From: Agrobacterium arsenijevicii
GTDB taxonomy: Bacteria; Pseudomonadota; Alphaproteobacteria; Rhizobiales; Rhizobiaceae
DNA length: 64,000 nucleotides
Assembly: GCA_000949895.1 (NCBI GenBank)
Contig: JWIT01000003.1
Location: 310,001-374,000 of the forward strand
Direction of reading: 5' to 3'
The notes beneath the pieces were generated by a model. It worked only from the letters and a program-made list of their open reading frames with translations. It searched no databases and had not been told where the DNA came from. The position numbers and the translations under genes are program-made. Below are positions 51,199 through 60,800 of this stretch, piece after piece. The number at the start of each line of letters is the position of its first letter. Position 1 is the first letter of the stretch.

Positions 51199-51288
51199 GT
51201 CTTCCCTAAGTTAGACAAGCAGGATCGAAAAAACGCAAGCCCTTGCAGCGAGAAAGCCCGGCCAGCCCGCACTGCGATTTCTTTAATG

Positions 51289-51314
51289 AAAAAAGGCCCG
51301 GATCGCTCCGGGCC
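51289..51314 (-). terminator. Intrinsic terminator downstream of gcvP
   Basis: On the minus strand, stem GGCCCGG/CCGGGCC (51295-51301 and 51308-51314, loop ATCGCT) is followed by a T run (A run at 51289-51294), 27 nt after the gcvP stop. It shares its stem and loop with the terminator after the fasciclin gene. Confidence 0.9.
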
Positions 51315-51340
51315 TTCGTATGTTGGTTGGCACTGATGCC

Positions 51341-54205
51341 TTATTCCGCCGCCTCGGCGTAAGCCTCCATCGGCGGGCAGGTGCAGATGAGGTTGCGGTC
51401 GCCATAGACGTTGTCGATGCGGTTGACCGGCGACCAGTATTTGTCGATGCGGAACGCGCCGGGTGGGAAGCAGCCCTTTTCGCGGCTGTAGGGACGATCC
51501 CACTCACCGACGAGGTCTTCCACCGTGTGCGGCGCGTTCTTCAGCGGATTGTTGGTCTTGTCCGCACGGCCTTCCTCGATGTCGCGGGCTTCCTCACGGA
51601 TCGCCAGCATGGCATCGCAGAAACGGTCGATTTCCGCCTTGGTCTCGGATTCCGTCGGCTCGATCATCAGCGTGCCGGCCACCGGCCAGCTCATGGTCGG
51701 CGCATGGAAACCGCAGTCGACGAGGCGCTTTGCAACATCGTCCACCGTCACGCCGCAGCTGTCCGCCAAGGGCCGGGTGTCGATGATGCACTCATGCGCC
51801 ACACGTCCGGTTTCGGACTTGTAGAGCACGTCGTAAGCGCCCTTCAGCCGCTCGGCGATGTAGTTGGCGTTGAGGATCGCCACCTTGGTCGCCTGCGTCA
51901 GCCCTTCGCCGCCCATCATCAGGCAATAGCTCCAGGAGATCGGCAGGATCGAGGGCGAGCCAAAGGGGGCAGCCGAAACCGCACCCTCACGACCGTCCGT
52001 CGTCGGATGGCCGGGAAGGAAGGGAGCAAGATGCGCCTTGACGCCAATCGGCCCCATGCCCGGACCGCCGCCGCCATGCGGAATGCAGAAGGTCTTGTGC
52101 AGGTTGAGGTGGCTGACGTCGGAACCGATATCACCGGGACGGGCAAGGCCGACCATGGCATTCATGTTGGCGCCATCAAGATAAACCTGACCGCCATGCT
52201 TATGGGTGATCTCGCAGATCTCGCGAACCGTCTCCTCGAACACGCCGTGGGTCGACGGATAGGTGATCATGCAGCACGAGAGGTTTTCCGCATACTGCTC
52301 TGCTTTTGCACGGAAATCATCGATATCAATGTCACCGTTGTCTCGCACCTTCACCGGCACCACTTTCATGCCGACCATCTGCGCGGAGGCAGGATTGGTG
52401 CCATGCGCGGAGGTGGGAATGAGGCAGACGTCGCGATGTGTGCCGCCATTGGCGAGGTGATAGTTGCGGATGGTCAGAAGCCCCGCATATTCCCCCTGCG
52501 CGCCGGAATTCGGCTGCATGGAGAAGGCGTCGTAACCGGTGACCGAGCACAGCTTTTCGGAGAGATCGTCGATCATTTCCTTGTAACCGAGCGCCTGATT
52601 GGCCGGCACGAAGGGATGGATGTCGGAGAATTCCGGCCAGGTGATCGGCAGCATTTCCGCAGTTGCGTTCAGTTTCATGGTGCAGGAACCGAGCGGGATC
52701 ATCGAGCGGTCGAGCGCCAGATCGCGGTCCGAAAGACGGCGGATGTAACGGGTCATCTCGCTTTCGGCACGGTTCATGTGGAAGATCGGATGCGTCATGT
52801 ACTGGCTGGTGCGCAGCAGGTCCTTCGGCAGGCGATATTCCGGCTCGAAATCCGAGATCGAGAAATTGCCGCCAAAGGCGCGCCAGACCGCCTCAAGCGT
52901 TGCCGGGCGCGTGCGCTCGTCAAGGCTCATGCCGATCTTGGTCGCGCCGACCTTGCGCAGGTTCACGCCTTCCGCAACGGCCGAGCGCAGGATGACGCCC
53001 TGCATGTGACCGACTTCGACGGTGATCGTATCGAAGAAGGTTTCCGGCTCGATGACGTAGCCAAGCTTTTCCAGACCCTTGGCCATCAGAACGGCCTTCT
53101 GGTGGGTCTGCTGGGCAATCGCCTTGATGCCCTGAGGTCCGTGGAAGACGCCGTACATGGAGGCCATGACGGCGAGCAGCACCTGCGCGGTGCAGATGTT
53201 GGAAGTGGCCTTTTCACGACGGATATGCTGCTCGCGGGTCTGCAGCGAGAGGCGATAGGCGCGATTGCCGCGCGCATCGACCGAAACGCCCACAAGACGG
53301 CCGGGCATGGAGCGCTTATGCGCATCCTTGACGGCCATATAGGCGGCATGCGGACCGCCGTAACCGACCGGAACGCCGAAACGCTGCGAGGTGCCGATGG
53401 CGATATCCGCACCCATTTCGCCCGGAGACTTCAACAGCGTCAGCGCCAGAAGATCGGCGGCGACAGCGGCGATGGCGCCGGTCTGGTGCAGGCGAGAAAT
53501 CAGACCGGAGAAATCGCTGACATGGCCGTGGGTGCCCGGATACTGGAAGATCGCGCCGAACACGTCGACCGGATCGAGATCGGTGAACGGGTTGCCGACG
53601 ATCACCTTCCAGCCCAGCGGGGCCGCACGGGTCTCGATCAGCGCGATGGTCTGCGGGTGGCAATTGGCATCGACGAAGAAGGCGGTCGCCTTGGATTTGG
53701 CGACGCGCTGACACATGGCCATTGCTTCGGCAGCGGCCGTCGCTTCATCGAGCAGCGATGCGTTGGCGACATCAAGGCCGGTCAGATCGCAGACCATGGT
53801 CTGGTAGTTCAGCAGCGCCTCAAGACGACCCTGGCTGATTTCCGGCTGGTAGGGCGTATAGGCCGTGTACCAGGCCGGGTTTTCCAGAATATTGCGCTGG
53901 ATGACTGGCGGCGTGATCGTGCCGTAATAACCCTGACCGATCAGCGAGGTCAGCACCTGGTTCTTGTTGGCCGTTTCGCGCAGGCGGTCGAGCGCCTCGC
54001 GTTCGGTCAGCGCGGCACCCCAGGTCAGCGGGACTTTCTGGCGGATGGAGGAGGGAACGGTGGCGTCGATGAGCGCGTCGAGGCTCTTGTAGCCGATGAC
54101 CTTCAGCATGTCAGCCATTTCCGACGGCGACGGCCCGATGTGACGCCGATTGGCGAAATCATAGGGCTGATAGTCGGTGAAATGGAATTCCGTGGGCGTC
54201 GTCAT
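51341..54205 (-). CDS. gcvP: Glycine dehydrogenase (decarboxylating), P-protein
   Basis: The P-protein decarboxylates glycine with PLP and passes the aminomethyl group to the lipoyl arm of GcvH. The 954-aa protein is the long single-chain form: an N-terminal half, starting around [22 protein letters not shown] text and carrying [12 protein letters not shown], and a C-terminal half with the PLP Lys in [18 protein letters not shown]. Start ATG 54203-54205 shares one base with the gcvH stop (TAATG). It is the last gene of the gcvTHP operon and is followed by a terminator. Confidence 0.98.
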   Translation of the reverse strand: MTTPTEFHFTDYQPYDFANRRHIGPSPSEMADMLKVIGYKSLDALIDATVPSSIRQKVPLTWGAALTEREALDRLRETANKNQVLTSLIGQGYYGTITPPVIQRNILENPAWYTAYTPYQPEISQGRLEALLNYQTMVCDLTGLDVANASLLDEATAAAEAMAMCQRVAKSKATAFFVDANCHPQTIALIETRAAPLGWKVIVGNPFTDLDPVDVFGAIFQYPGTHGHVSDFSGLISRLHQTGAIAAVAADLLALTLLKSPGEMGADIAIGTSQRFGVPVGYGGPHAAYMAVKDAHKRSMPGRLVGVSVDARGNRAYRLSLQTREQHIRREKATSNICTAQVLLAVMASMYGVFHGPQGIKAIAQQTHQKAVLMAKGLEKLGYVIEPETFFDTITVEVGHMQGVILRSAVAEGVNLRKVGATKIGMSLDERTRPATLEAVWRAFGGNFSISDFEPEYRLPKDLLRTSQYMTHPIFHMNRAESEMTRYIRRLSDRDLALDRSMIPLGSCTMKLNATAEMLPITWPEFSDIHPFVPANQALGYKEMIDDLSEKLCSVTGYDAFSMQPNSGAQGEYAGLLTIRNYHLANGGTHRDVCLIPTSAHGTNPASAQMVGMKVVPVKVRDNGDIDIDDFRAKAEQYAENLSCCMITYPSTHGVFEETVREICEITHKHGGQVYLDGANMNAMVGLARPGDIGSDVSHLNLHKTFCIPHGGGGPGMGPIGVKAHLAPFLPGHPTTDGREGAVSAAPFGSPSILPISWSYCLMMGGEGLTQATKVAILNANYIAERLKGAYDVLYKSETGRVAHECIIDTRPLADSCGVTVDDVAKRLVDCGFHAPTMSWPVAGTLMIEPTESETKAEIDRFCDAMLAIREEARDIEEGRADKTNNPLKNAPHTVEDLVGEWDRPYSREKGCFPPGAFRIDKYWSPVNRIDNVYGDRNLICTCPPMEAYAEAAE

Positions 54206-54567
54206 TACGCGATCAGCTCCTTGTAGGCTGCCTCGTCGAGCAGCGTATCGGCATCCGCGACGTTGGAAAGCTTCAGCTTGAAGAACCAGCCGGCACCCTG
54301 CGGGTCCGAATTGACCAGCGAAGGGTCGTCAACGATGGCCTGGTTGATTTCCACCACTTCGCCATCCAGCGGACAATAGACATCGGAAGCCGCCTTGACG
54401 GATTCAACGGTCGCTGCGTCACCATCCTTGGAGAAGGTGGCGCCCACTTCCGGCAATTCGACGAAGACGAGGTCGCCAAGCTGTTCAGCGGCGTGGCTGG
54501 TAATGCCAACGGTGGCGATATCGCCTTCGAACTTCAGCCATTCGTGTTCTGCGGTAAATTTCAGCAT
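54205..54567 (-). CDS. gcvH: Glycine cleavage system H protein
   Basis: GcvH is the lipoyl-carrying shuttle of the glycine cleavage system. The 120-aa protein has the lipoyl-type fold with the modified Lys in [21 protein letters not shown] at about residue 62. Lipoylation would depend on LipA, encoded about 30 kb away. The ATG at 54567 follows GGAGAG; the longer in-frame reading to 54672 is discarded because it lies in the 3' end of gcvT. It is 28 nt after gcvT and abuts gcvP. Confidence 0.98.
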   Translation of the reverse strand: MLKFTAEHEWLKFEGDIATVGITSHAAEQLGDLVFVELPEVGATFSKDGDAATVESVKAASDVYCPLDGEVVEINQAIVDDPSLVNSDPQGAGWFFKLKLSNVADADTLLDEAAYKELIA

Positions 54568-54595
54568 CGTATTCTCTCCGGAGATGGGATGAAGA

Positions 54596-55735
54596 TTATC
54601 GTTTGTAGGTGGGCTTGATGAAGGGCAGGGCAGCGACGGTGACGGGCAGGTATTTGCCGCGCACTTCCGCAAAGATCGCCGTGCCGGGAGCCGTGTAGGC
54701 CGTTGGCACGTAACCCATGGCGACGGGACCTTCGACCGATGGGCCGAAGCCGCCGGAGGTCACTTCGCCGATTTCTGTCTTGCCCTCGGCATCCGCAAAA
54801 AGCTTCGAATGGCCGCGCACCGGCGCCTTGCCCTCGGGCTTCAGGCCGACACGGCGGCGTGATGTGCCGTCTTTCAGTTCGCCAAGAATGCGTTTCGCGC
54901 CCGGAAAGCCACCTTCGCGATCGCCACCGGCGCGGCGCGCCTTCTGGATCGCCCATTCGAGCGAAGCTTCGATGGGGGAGGTCGTGGTGTCGATATCGTT
55001 GCCATAAAGACAAAGGCCAGCTTCGAGACGCAGGCTGTCACGCGCGCCGAGACCGATCGGCTCGCAATCGGGATGTTCGAGCAGGGCCCTGGCGATCTCT
55101 TCCGCCTTTTCGGCGGGCACGGAGATTTCAAAACCATCCTCACCGGAATAACCGGAGCGGGAGACGATGCAGGGCACGTCGTGCAGCGGAATTTCCAGCA
55201 CGTCCATGAACTTCATTTCGGAGACGCCGGCCCACAGTTCCGCCAAAACCGCTTCCGCGCGCGGTCCCTGCAGCGCGATAAGCGCCCGGTCATCGAGAAG
55301 GGTAATCTCGCAGTCGCCGGAAAGATGCGCCTTCATATGGGCGACATCGGCGTGCTTGCAGGAAGCATTGACGACGACAAAAAGATGATCGCCGCGATTG
55401 GTGATCATCAGGTCATCCAGGATGCAGCCGTTTTCATCGGCGAAGAAACCGTAACGCTGACGACCTTCCTTGAGGCTGAGAATGTCGACCGGCACCAGCT
55501 TTTCCAGCGCAAGTGCGGCATCGGCATTGTTGCCGGATTTCGCCTTCAGGATCACCTGGCCCATGTGGGATACGTCGAACAGGCCGGCGGAGGTGCGGGT
55601 CTGAAGATGTTCCTTCAGGACGCCTGCGGGATATTGAACCGGCATGTCGTAACCGGCAAACGGCACCATGCGGGCGCCAAGCGAAAGATGCAGGGAATGC
55701 AACGGCGTGATGTCAAGCTCGGCGGTATCGTCCAA
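54596..55735 (-). CDS. gcvT: Aminomethyltransferase, T-protein
   Basis: GcvT releases ammonia from the aminomethyl-lipoyl arm and transfers the one-carbon unit to tetrahydrofolate. The 379-aa protein shows the family's N-terminal [25 protein letters not shown], the FDVSHMGQ motif, and [15 protein letters not shown] with the folate contact Asp/Glu region. It starts with TTG at 55735 after GGAGGCG; no upstream ATG is available before the riboswitch. It is the first gene of the operon and under riboswitch control. Confidence 0.97.
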   Translation of the reverse strand: MDDTAELDITPLHSLHLSLGARMVPFAGYDMPVQYPAGVLKEHLQTRTSAGLFDVSHMGQVILKAKSGNNADAALALEKLVPVDILSLKEGRQRYGFFADENGCILDDLMITNRGDHLFVVVNASCKHADVAHMKAHLSGDCEITLLDDRALIALQGPRAEAVLAELWAGVSEMKFMDVLEIPLHDVPCIVSRSGYSGEDGFEISVPAEKAEEIARALLEHPDCEPIGLGARDSLRLEAGLCLYGNDIDTTTSPIEASLEWAIQKARRAGGDREGGFPGAKRILGELKDGTSRRRVGLKPEGKAPVRGHSKLFADAEGKTEIGEVTSGGFGPSVEGPVAMGYVPTAYTAPGTAIFAEVRGKYLPVTVAALPFIKPTYKR

Positions 55736-55807
55736 GGACGCCTCCAGGGTTGCGCGAAAGATCGCGCGGGCTCAGGTCATGACGCGAGAAACGCGCCGGG
55801 TTCAAGA

Positions 55808-55968
55808 GCCCCCTCTGTCCTTGTCGCCTGAGATTGTTATCCCTTCGGCGAGCCGTCCTTATGAAAGGTGGCTTCTCTCCAGAGTTCCGTCGTCACCGCT
55901 GGTCCTTTTGCCTGAGAGTTTCCGGGGCGGTTGCTCCTTCGGCACCGCATTGAAGCGGTTTCTCCCAA
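55808..55968 (-). promoter_or_regulatory. Tandem glycine riboswitch upstream of gcvT
   Basis: Two aptamers follow one another on the minus strand. Aptamer I (about 55873-55968) has GGGAGA, GCCGAAGGAG (55935-55943), CTCTCAGGCAAAAGGAC (55902-55918) and CTCTGGAGAG (55875-55884). Aptamer II (about 55808-55860) has GCCGAAGGGA (55840-55849), then ATCTCAGGCGACAAGGACAG ending with GAGGGGG. These are the conserved blocks of the glycine riboswitch class, which turns on gcv genes when glycine is high. The expression platform up to the TTG at 55735 holds a hairpin around GCGCGTTTCTCGCGTC that may set ribosome access. Confidence 0.93.
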
Positions 55969-56101
55969 CGATGATGCGACGCTCATTATCTTCGAAGGCC
56001 CGTTATTGGCAAGGACGAAATGACGCATCTGAACAGATTTTTGCTCCATCTGCGCCATCGCCGGCGCGATAGGCAGCGAGTTTCATGGATGTGGGGCGGC
56101 G

Positions 56102-56287
56102 TCAGCCGGATTTTTTCTCCGGCAGGCCCTTCCGTTTCGTCGAGGCGAAATCATCAAGTTCCTTTCCTGTCATGGACTTCTCCATGTTTCTTGAAGCACC
56201 TTGTAAGCTTGATTTTTTGATTTCACCGCGTTTGGCAACCAGCGCCGCGCCCGCGGCTTTCTGCTGGGCTTTCGATTTGGCCGGCAT
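56102..56287 (-). CDS. DUF3008-family small protein
   Basis: A 61-aa basic protein opening PAKSKAQQKAAGAALVAKRG, with a lysine-rich end (RKGLPEKKSG); this is the typical DUF3008 pattern of small soluble proteins, whose function is unknown. The ATG at 56287 follows AAGGAGATT. It lies about 130 nt upstream of the glycine riboswitch on the same strand but its own promoter is likely. Between it and the riboswitch I see no other feature. Confidence 0.83.
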   Translation of the reverse strand: MPAKSKAQQKAAGAALVAKRGEIKKSSLQGASRNMEKSMTGKELDDFASTKRKGLPEKKSG

Positions 56288-56418
56288 GTCGAATCTCCTT
56301 CCGAAAAGGTCCTTATCGACAGGGAAATGCCGCCCTGTGGCGATTGTTCCGTTGAGTGGTTGGGCCTGCGGCAAATTTCCCCTTTGAAATCGGAAGGAAA
56401 GAGGGGTATCGCCAGAAT

Positions 56419-56841
56419 ATGGACGCAAATCGAAAACGACGGCTGACAGGGGTGGAGAGAATGCTTCGCATTTTCTGCGCGACGCTGATGTTGTCGCTTG
56501 GTTTCGCACACAAGCCGGCGCTTGCCGCCGCACCTGCCGTTGTTCTGGATGAGAGCTACCGGCTGCCGGACGGCACCTTTGCAGAAATCTGCCTCGGCCA
56601 CAGCGGCGGCGTGAATGCCTCACACGCCAAGAACGGCCCCGCCCATTCCGGCGACGCGATACTGTTCTGCGAGGCATGCCTGCTGGCCTCCTCCATTCTT
56701 TTGCCTGTGCCCGATACGACGGGCTGGCTCAGAACCGAATTCGCCTGGCTCGAAAATCGCTTATCCGCGGAATGGAGCTTCCGCTCCGTCCTGACGATCC
56801 GCAACCCGTCCGCACGCGGCCCTCCATCGCTGTCCGCCTGA
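56419..56841 (+). CDS. DUF2946-like secreted protein
   Basis: A 140-aa protein with a basic N-terminus (NRKRRLTGVER) and a signal peptide (cleavage near KPALAAA), and a mature part carrying CEACLLASSILLPVP. The short CxxC-type Cys pair and the context suggest the DUF2946 family, found in copper-handling clusters with PCu(A)C proteins; the match is tentative. An ATG at 56461 could also be used; it has GGAG 3 nt upstream, which is too close. The gene is 89 nt before the YcnI/PCu(A)C gene on the same strand, a likely operon. Confidence 0.65.
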   Translation: MDANRKRRLTGVERMLRIFCATLMLSLGFAHKPALAAAPAVVLDESYRLPDGTFAEICLGHSGGVNASHAKNGPAHSGDAILFCEACLLASSILLPVPDTTGWLRTEFAWLENRLSAEWSFRSVLTIRNPSARGPPSLSA

Positions 56842-56930
56842 TCTCTTCGTTTCACAGGATCATCGCCGCCCGTAGGTGGCACGGAGCGACTGTCGAGGCC
56901 AAATTGGCCGCAGTCGCAGGGACAAGACAA

Positions 56931-57914
56931 ATGAAAACTACCAAGATCATCACCTGCACCCTGTTCATCGCCTCCGTCTCGACGGTGCAGGCCTTCGCCC
57001 ACACGACCTTCGTTGACGGTTCGGCCGAACAGGACAGCACCATCGTTGCCGCACTTCAGGTGCCGCACGGTTGCGATGGCGGGCTTGCCACCACCGAAGT
57101 GCAGATCAAGCTGCCGGAAGGCTTCATTTCCGCCAAGCCGCAGCCAAAGGCCGGCTGGGAACTGGAAATCATCAAGGGCGACTATCAGAAGGCCTACAAG
57201 AACCACGGCCAGGAGATCAAAAGCGGGCCGGTCGAAATCCGCTGGAAGGCCGGCAACCTGCCGGACGAGTTCTACGATACCTTTGCCGTGCAGGGTAAAA
57301 TCTCCGGCATAGAAGTGGGGCAGGATCTGCCTTTCAAGGTGACGCAGCTTTGCGGCGACAAAGGCAAGGTTTCCTGGGACGAGGTGGCGGCAGCGGGCGT
57401 CGATCCGCATTCGCTGAAAAGCCCGGCCCCGACCATCCGCGTCACAGCAAAGGAACATACCGGCGGGCATGACCACTCCGCCATGAATATGGATATGGGC
57501 ATGAACATGGATGTCGTGAAAGCTGGCGACCTCGAGCTTTCCGCCGGCGCGACGAAGGCCATGCTGCCCGGTCAACCCGTGGGTGGCGGTTATGTGACCA
57601 TCAAGAATACCGGATCCAGCGACGACAAGCTGATCGGCATCGAATCCTCCGCCGCCGGCCGCGCTGAAATTCACGAAATGGCCATGGTCAACGAGATCAT
57701 GAAAATGCGCAAGCTGGACGACGGCGTCGTCATTCCCGCCGGTCAGACCGTGGAACTGAAGCCCGGCGGCCTGCACATGATGTTCTTCAACGTGAAGAAG
57801 CCCTTTGCCGAAGGCGACAAGGTGCCCGTGACGCTGGTCTTCGAAAAGGCAGGCAAGGTGGAGATCGTGCTTTCCGCAGGCTCAGCCAAGGGCGGCGACC
57901 ACCAGCATAATTGA
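56931..57914 (+). CDS. YcnI (DUF1775) / PCu(A)C copper chaperone fusion protein
   Basis: A 327-aa periplasmic protein with a signal peptide ending at Ala-23 (VQAFA). Mature residue 1 is His-24 (HTTFVDGSA), the ligand of the YcnI mono-histidine copper site. Residues about 24-175 are DUF1775/YcnI; a Met/His-rich linker (HTGGHDHSAMNMDMGMNMD, about 177-195) follows; residues about 197-310 are PCu(A)C, with its copper motif seen as IHEMAMVNEIMKM (H-x10-M) and GGLHMMF (H-x-M). The C-terminus GGDHQHN is also His-rich. It probably binds Cu(I) and Cu(II) for cytochrome oxidase assembly. AGGGACA precedes the ATG. Confidence 0.93.
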   Translation: MKTTKIITCTLFIASVSTVQAFAHTTFVDGSAEQDSTIVAALQVPHGCDGGLATTEVQIKLPEGFISAKPQPKAGWELEIIKGDYQKAYKNHGQEIKSGPVEIRWKAGNLPDEFYDTFAVQGKISGIEVGQDLPFKVTQLCGDKGKVSWDEVAAAGVDPHSLKSPAPTIRVTAKEHTGGHDHSAMNMDMGMNMDVVKAGDLELSAGATKAMLPGQPVGGGYVTIKNTGSSDDKLIGIESSAAGRAEIHEMAMVNEIMKMRKLDDGVVIPAGQTVELKPGGLHMMFFNVKKPFAEGDKVPVTLVFEKAGKVEIVLSAGSAKGGDHQHN

Positions 57915-57923
57915 TCAATGAAA

Positions 57924-57966
57924 AGCGGCTACCGGAACGCGTGACAGGTCCGGTAGCCGCAAGCTT
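57924..57966 (+). terminator. Probable intrinsic terminator after the copper fusion gene
   Basis: A perfect 12-bp stem GCGGCTACCGGA with TCCGGTAGCCGC (about 57925-57960), loop ACGCGTGACAGG, follows the stop by about 10 nt; only a short T-containing tail (AAGCTTTTC) comes after, so termination may be inefficient. No further feature is seen in the 223-nt gap before the next gene. Confidence 0.7.
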
Positions 57967-58137
57967 TTCGTCTATTATATTGTTTTTCAGTGCCGTGGCG
58001 GAAAAGGCGTAAGGTCGACCGCCTCCGTGAGTTTTCCTGCATTCGGTGGGAAATATCTAGAAAATCAGGCTGACACCAGCCTGAAAGCTGAAGCCGGCTC
58101 AATACCGTGCCGTTCTTCAGAAATGAAATGAAAATAT

Positions 58138-58458
58138 CTAGATATCAACTTGATCCAAAACGGTATTTTTTGAACGTTTTGTCGATCCGTTTTCCTCATA
58201 TGCCTCGACGGCCTGCTCCAGCGTCGCCTGCGGTTCCTGACGCTGGCTGGCAACGGTCAGGAAATAGAGCGTCAGAGCCGGCGGTTTGATCGCCGTCATG
58301 AAGGCTTTAACCTGGAAGTCGTCGCCCTGTTCGGCCTTGCGCGCCAAGGCGTGAATAGCCTCTTCGACCTCGGTCTTGCGCGGCACGCGCTGCGATGGTT
58401 TCACTGCTTCCAGCGCATAGGCTGCCGTATTCGCAGAAACGGAAAAAACCTGTGTCAT
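58138..58458 (-). CDS. Hypothetical protein (106 aa)
   Basis: I do not recognise this protein. The 106-aa product has no signal peptide or obvious motif; it is charged and probably helical: RKTEVEEAIHALARKAEQGDDF then KAFMTAIKPPALTLYFLTVA, which includes a short hydrophobic patch, and a C-terminal acidic end (DQVDI). The ATG at 58458 follows GGAGG; a longer frame to 58506 has no ribosome-binding site. It is divergent from crcB and separated from it by 203 nt. Confidence 0.7.
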   Translation of the reverse strand: MTQVFSVSANTAAYALEAVKPSQRVPRKTEVEEAIHALARKAEQGDDFQVKAFMTAIKPPALTLYFLTVASQRQEPQATLEQAVEAYEENGSTKRSKNTVLDQVDI

Positions 58459-58661
58459 CCAACCTCCGGCCATCTTCGCCGATCCCGAAAAACTGGAGAT
58501 TAGCACTCGCGTCTTGTCGGAAGGCTAAATCGCGGGCTTGCAATTTAACCGTATTTTAATGAATGAAGGCGCTGGGCAAAGGGGTTTCACCGGCGATTGC
58601 TATGGTCTAGAAATGCCTTGGACAGCCCGGTCCGACAATTTCCTCCGGAGACAATCCCGCA

Positions 58662-59039
58662 ATGGTGAATATCGCTCTTGTCGCCACAGGCGGCGCAATC
58701 GGTTCCGTGTTCCGCTATCTGGTTGGCGTCTGGAGTGTGCGGTTGACCGGGCCGAATTTTCCCTGGGGAACGCTCACCGTCAATGTGGTCGGTTCTTTCC
58801 TGATCGGCCTGCTGGTCGAGCTTGTGGCAAGGCGGCTGAACGCATCTATGGAAATGCGCCTGTTTCTAGTTACCGGCGTGCTCGGCGGCTTCACCACGTT
58901 TTCGTCCTTCTCGCTCGATGCGGTAGCGCTTTTCGAACGCGGCGCGCTCGGCCTTTCGGCGGTTTACATCATTGCAAGTCTGGTGGTTTCCATCGCAGCG
59001 GTTTTTGCCGGGCTGGCCTTGGGCCGCAGTTTGTTCTAA
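58662..59039 (+). CDS. crcB: Fluoride channel CrcB (Fluc)
   Basis: A 125-aa membrane protein with four helices, exporting fluoride as an antiparallel dimer. Family motifs are complete: GGAIGSVFRYLVG, GTLTVNVVGSFLIGLL with the pore Asn, and GFTTFSSFSLD, the Phe-box and pore segment. Many crcB genes follow a fluoride riboswitch; I looked in the upstream 120 nt and could not recognise one. CTCCGGAG precedes the ATG. The RluA-type gene starts 66 nt after it. Confidence 0.95.
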   Translation: MVNIALVATGGAIGSVFRYLVGVWSVRLTGPNFPWGTLTVNVVGSFLIGLLVELVARRLNASMEMRLFLVTGVLGGFTTFSSFSLDAVALFERGALGLSAVYIIASLVVSIAAVFAGLALGRSLF

Positions 59040-59105
59040 AGGCTTGCTCCAAACGGTGCGCCAGAGAACAGTGCGCGCGATCAAGACAGAGAGACTGGAA
59101 ATTTC

Positions 59106-60095
59106 ATGGCAGGTATCGAGCATATCAAGGTCGAGGCCGACGAGGCCGGTATGCGCCTCGATCGCTGGTTCAAGATTCACTATCCGGGCCTGGGGTTCGG
59201 GCAGCTGCAAAAGCTGCTGCGCTCCGGACAGGTGCGTGTGGACGGCGGCCGGGTAAAGACGGATGCACGGGTGCAGCCGGGACAGATGGTGCGCGTACCG
59301 CCTGTTGATTCCGACCTCAAGGTAAAAAGTGGGCCTATCGGATCGAGAGACCTCAAACATTCGGCAGACGGCGAGCTTCTGGCGCGCATGCTGCTGCATG
59401 AAGACGACAAGGTTTTAGTGTTCAACAAGCCGGCCGGCATTGCCGTGCAGGGTGGTTCCGGCGTCAACCGCCACATCGACGGGCTTCTGGAAGCATGGAC
59501 CAGCCCGAAGGGCGAAAAGCCGCGTCTGGTGCACCGTCTGGACCGTGACACATCGGGCGTGCTGGTTGTTGCCCGAACCCGAGGTGCTGCGCAGAAGCTG
59601 ACGGCCGCTTTCCGTGAGCGCGACACCAAGAAGACCTATTGGGCGCTGGTTCGTGGCGTGCCGCGCAAGCATCAGGACAAGATTTCCACCTGGCTGGTCA
59701 AGGAACAGACCCCCGACGGCGACCGCATGCGCATTGCCAAGCACGGCGAGGAGGGGGCAGATCACGCCATTTCCTATTACCGTGTCATCGATACCGCCGC
59801 GCAGAACCTCGCCTGGCTGGAAATGGAGCCCTATACCGGCCGTACCCACCAGCTGCGCGTTCACGCGCTGCATATGGGGCATCCGATCATCGGCGATCCG
59901 AAATATTATATCGACGATCCCAACTGGGATTTTCCGGGCGGCGTACAGAAGCGCCTGCATCTGCATGCCCGCCACATCGACATTCCGCACCCGAATGGTG
60001 GCCGGCTTCGCGTCAGCGCGCCTTTGCCGCCGCATATGGTGCAGACTTGGAACCTGCTTGGCCTCGACGTGGCCGATGGTGACCGGGAAGGCTGA
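59106..60095 (+). CDS. RluA/RluC-family pseudouridine synthase
   Basis: A 329-aa enzyme that isomerises uridines to pseudouridine in rRNA or tRNA. An N-terminal S4 RNA-binding domain (about 15-75; MRLDRWFKIHYPGLGFGQLQ and SGQVRVDGGRV) precedes the catalytic domain with Asp in VHRLDRDTSGVLVVART (about 140-156), the DHAISYYRVI strand, and GRTHQLRVHALHMGHPIIGD. RluC (23S positions) or RluD-like target cannot be decided by eye. It lies 6 nt before a HAD phosphatase gene, which probably shares the transcript. Confidence 0.92.
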   Translation: MAGIEHIKVEADEAGMRLDRWFKIHYPGLGFGQLQKLLRSGQVRVDGGRVKTDARVQPGQMVRVPPVDSDLKVKSGPIGSRDLKHSADGELLARMLLHEDDKVLVFNKPAGIAVQGGSGVNRHIDGLLEAWTSPKGEKPRLVHRLDRDTSGVLVVARTRGAAQKLTAAFRERDTKKTYWALVRGVPRKHQDKISTWLVKEQTPDGDRMRIAKHGEEGADHAISYYRVIDTAAQNLAWLEMEPYTGRTHQLRVHALHMGHPIIGDPKYYIDDPNWDFPGGVQKRLHLHARHIDIPHPNGGRLRVSAPLPPHMVQTWNLLGLDVADGDREG

Positions 60096-60101
60096 CAGCG
60101 A

Positions 60102-60770
60102 ATGAAACTCGTTCTTTTCGATTGCGATGGCACGCTGGTGGATAGTGCGGGTCTGATCCACGCCGTCATGTCCGATACCTTCGCCGATTTCGGCAAGCCG
60201 AGGCCTGACATATCGGAGACCAAGGCGATCATCGGCCTCACGCTCGATATCGCGATCGCCCGCATGCTCGGCAAGGCGCATGTGGACGACGAGGCGAGGG
60301 CGATGACGCAGCGTTATCGGGAGATCTACCACCCGATCCGCGCCCGCCCGGGCATGGTCGAGCCGCTTTTTGACGGCATCGCGCCATTGATCGACACACT
60401 CGCAAAACGCGACGACGTGTTGATCGGTGCGGTCACCGGCAAGGGCCGTCGCGGACTGACCCATATTCTCGAAACCCACGGTTTTGCCGAACATTTCATC
60501 GTGTCGCGCACGGCGGATGATTGCCCATCCAAGCCGCATCCGGCCATGGTGATGGAATGCTGCCATGAAACCGGCATGGTTCCGGCCGACACTATTGTCA
60601 TCGGCGATGCGGTCTATGACATGCAGATGGCAAAGGCCGCAGGCGCAACAGCCATCGGCGTCGCCTGGGGATACGCCTCGGTCGATGACCTCTGGAAAGC
60701 AGGCGCCGACGCCGTTGTCAGCCACCCTCGCGAAATTCCGGCCTATGTTCCCGCCGGGATTTCTGAATGA
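60102..60770 (+). CDS. HAD-superfamily phosphatase (phosphoglycolate-phosphatase-like)
   Basis: A 222-aa subfamily IA HAD hydrolase: motif I LFDCDGTLVDSAG with nucleophile Asp, motif II VTGKGRRGL, motif III Lys in SKPHPAMV, and motif IV VIGDAVYDMQMAKAAG. A helical cap lies between motifs I and II (about 16-85). The substrate is unknown; phosphoglycolate or another small phosphate is possible. It lies between the RluA-type and ATP12 genes, and is found next to rluA-type genes in rhizobia by recall. Confidence 0.9.
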   Translation: MKLVLFDCDGTLVDSAGLIHAVMSDTFADFGKPRPDISETKAIIGLTLDIAIARMLGKAHVDDEARAMTQRYREIYHPIRARPGMVEPLFDGIAPLIDTLAKRDDVLIGAVTGKGRRGLTHILETHGFAEHFIVSRTADDCPSKPHPAMVMECCHETGMVPADTIVIGDAVYDMQMAKAAGATAIGVAWGYASVDDLWKAGADAVVSHPREIPAYVPAGISE

Positions 60771-60800
60771 CTTTTTCTATTCGACTGATGAGGACGTGCC

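Noticed and set aside
49844..51260. A shared ECF promoter motif for autoregulation of the sigma gene
   Set aside because: The candidate before the fasciclin gene (GAAAC-N17-CGTC) has no clear counterpart in the region before the sigma gene, so a shared motif could not be supported.
51320..54226. Long plus-strand open frame opposite gcvP
   Set aside because: gcvP on the minus strand is certain from the PLP motif and length; the plus frame shows only antisense-type composition.
58538..58661. Fluoride riboswitch before crcB
   Set aside because: I looked for the GGNGATGG block and the later CTGATG-type block in order and did not find them; only an unrelated GGCGATTG is present. A covariance-model search of this interval would settle it.
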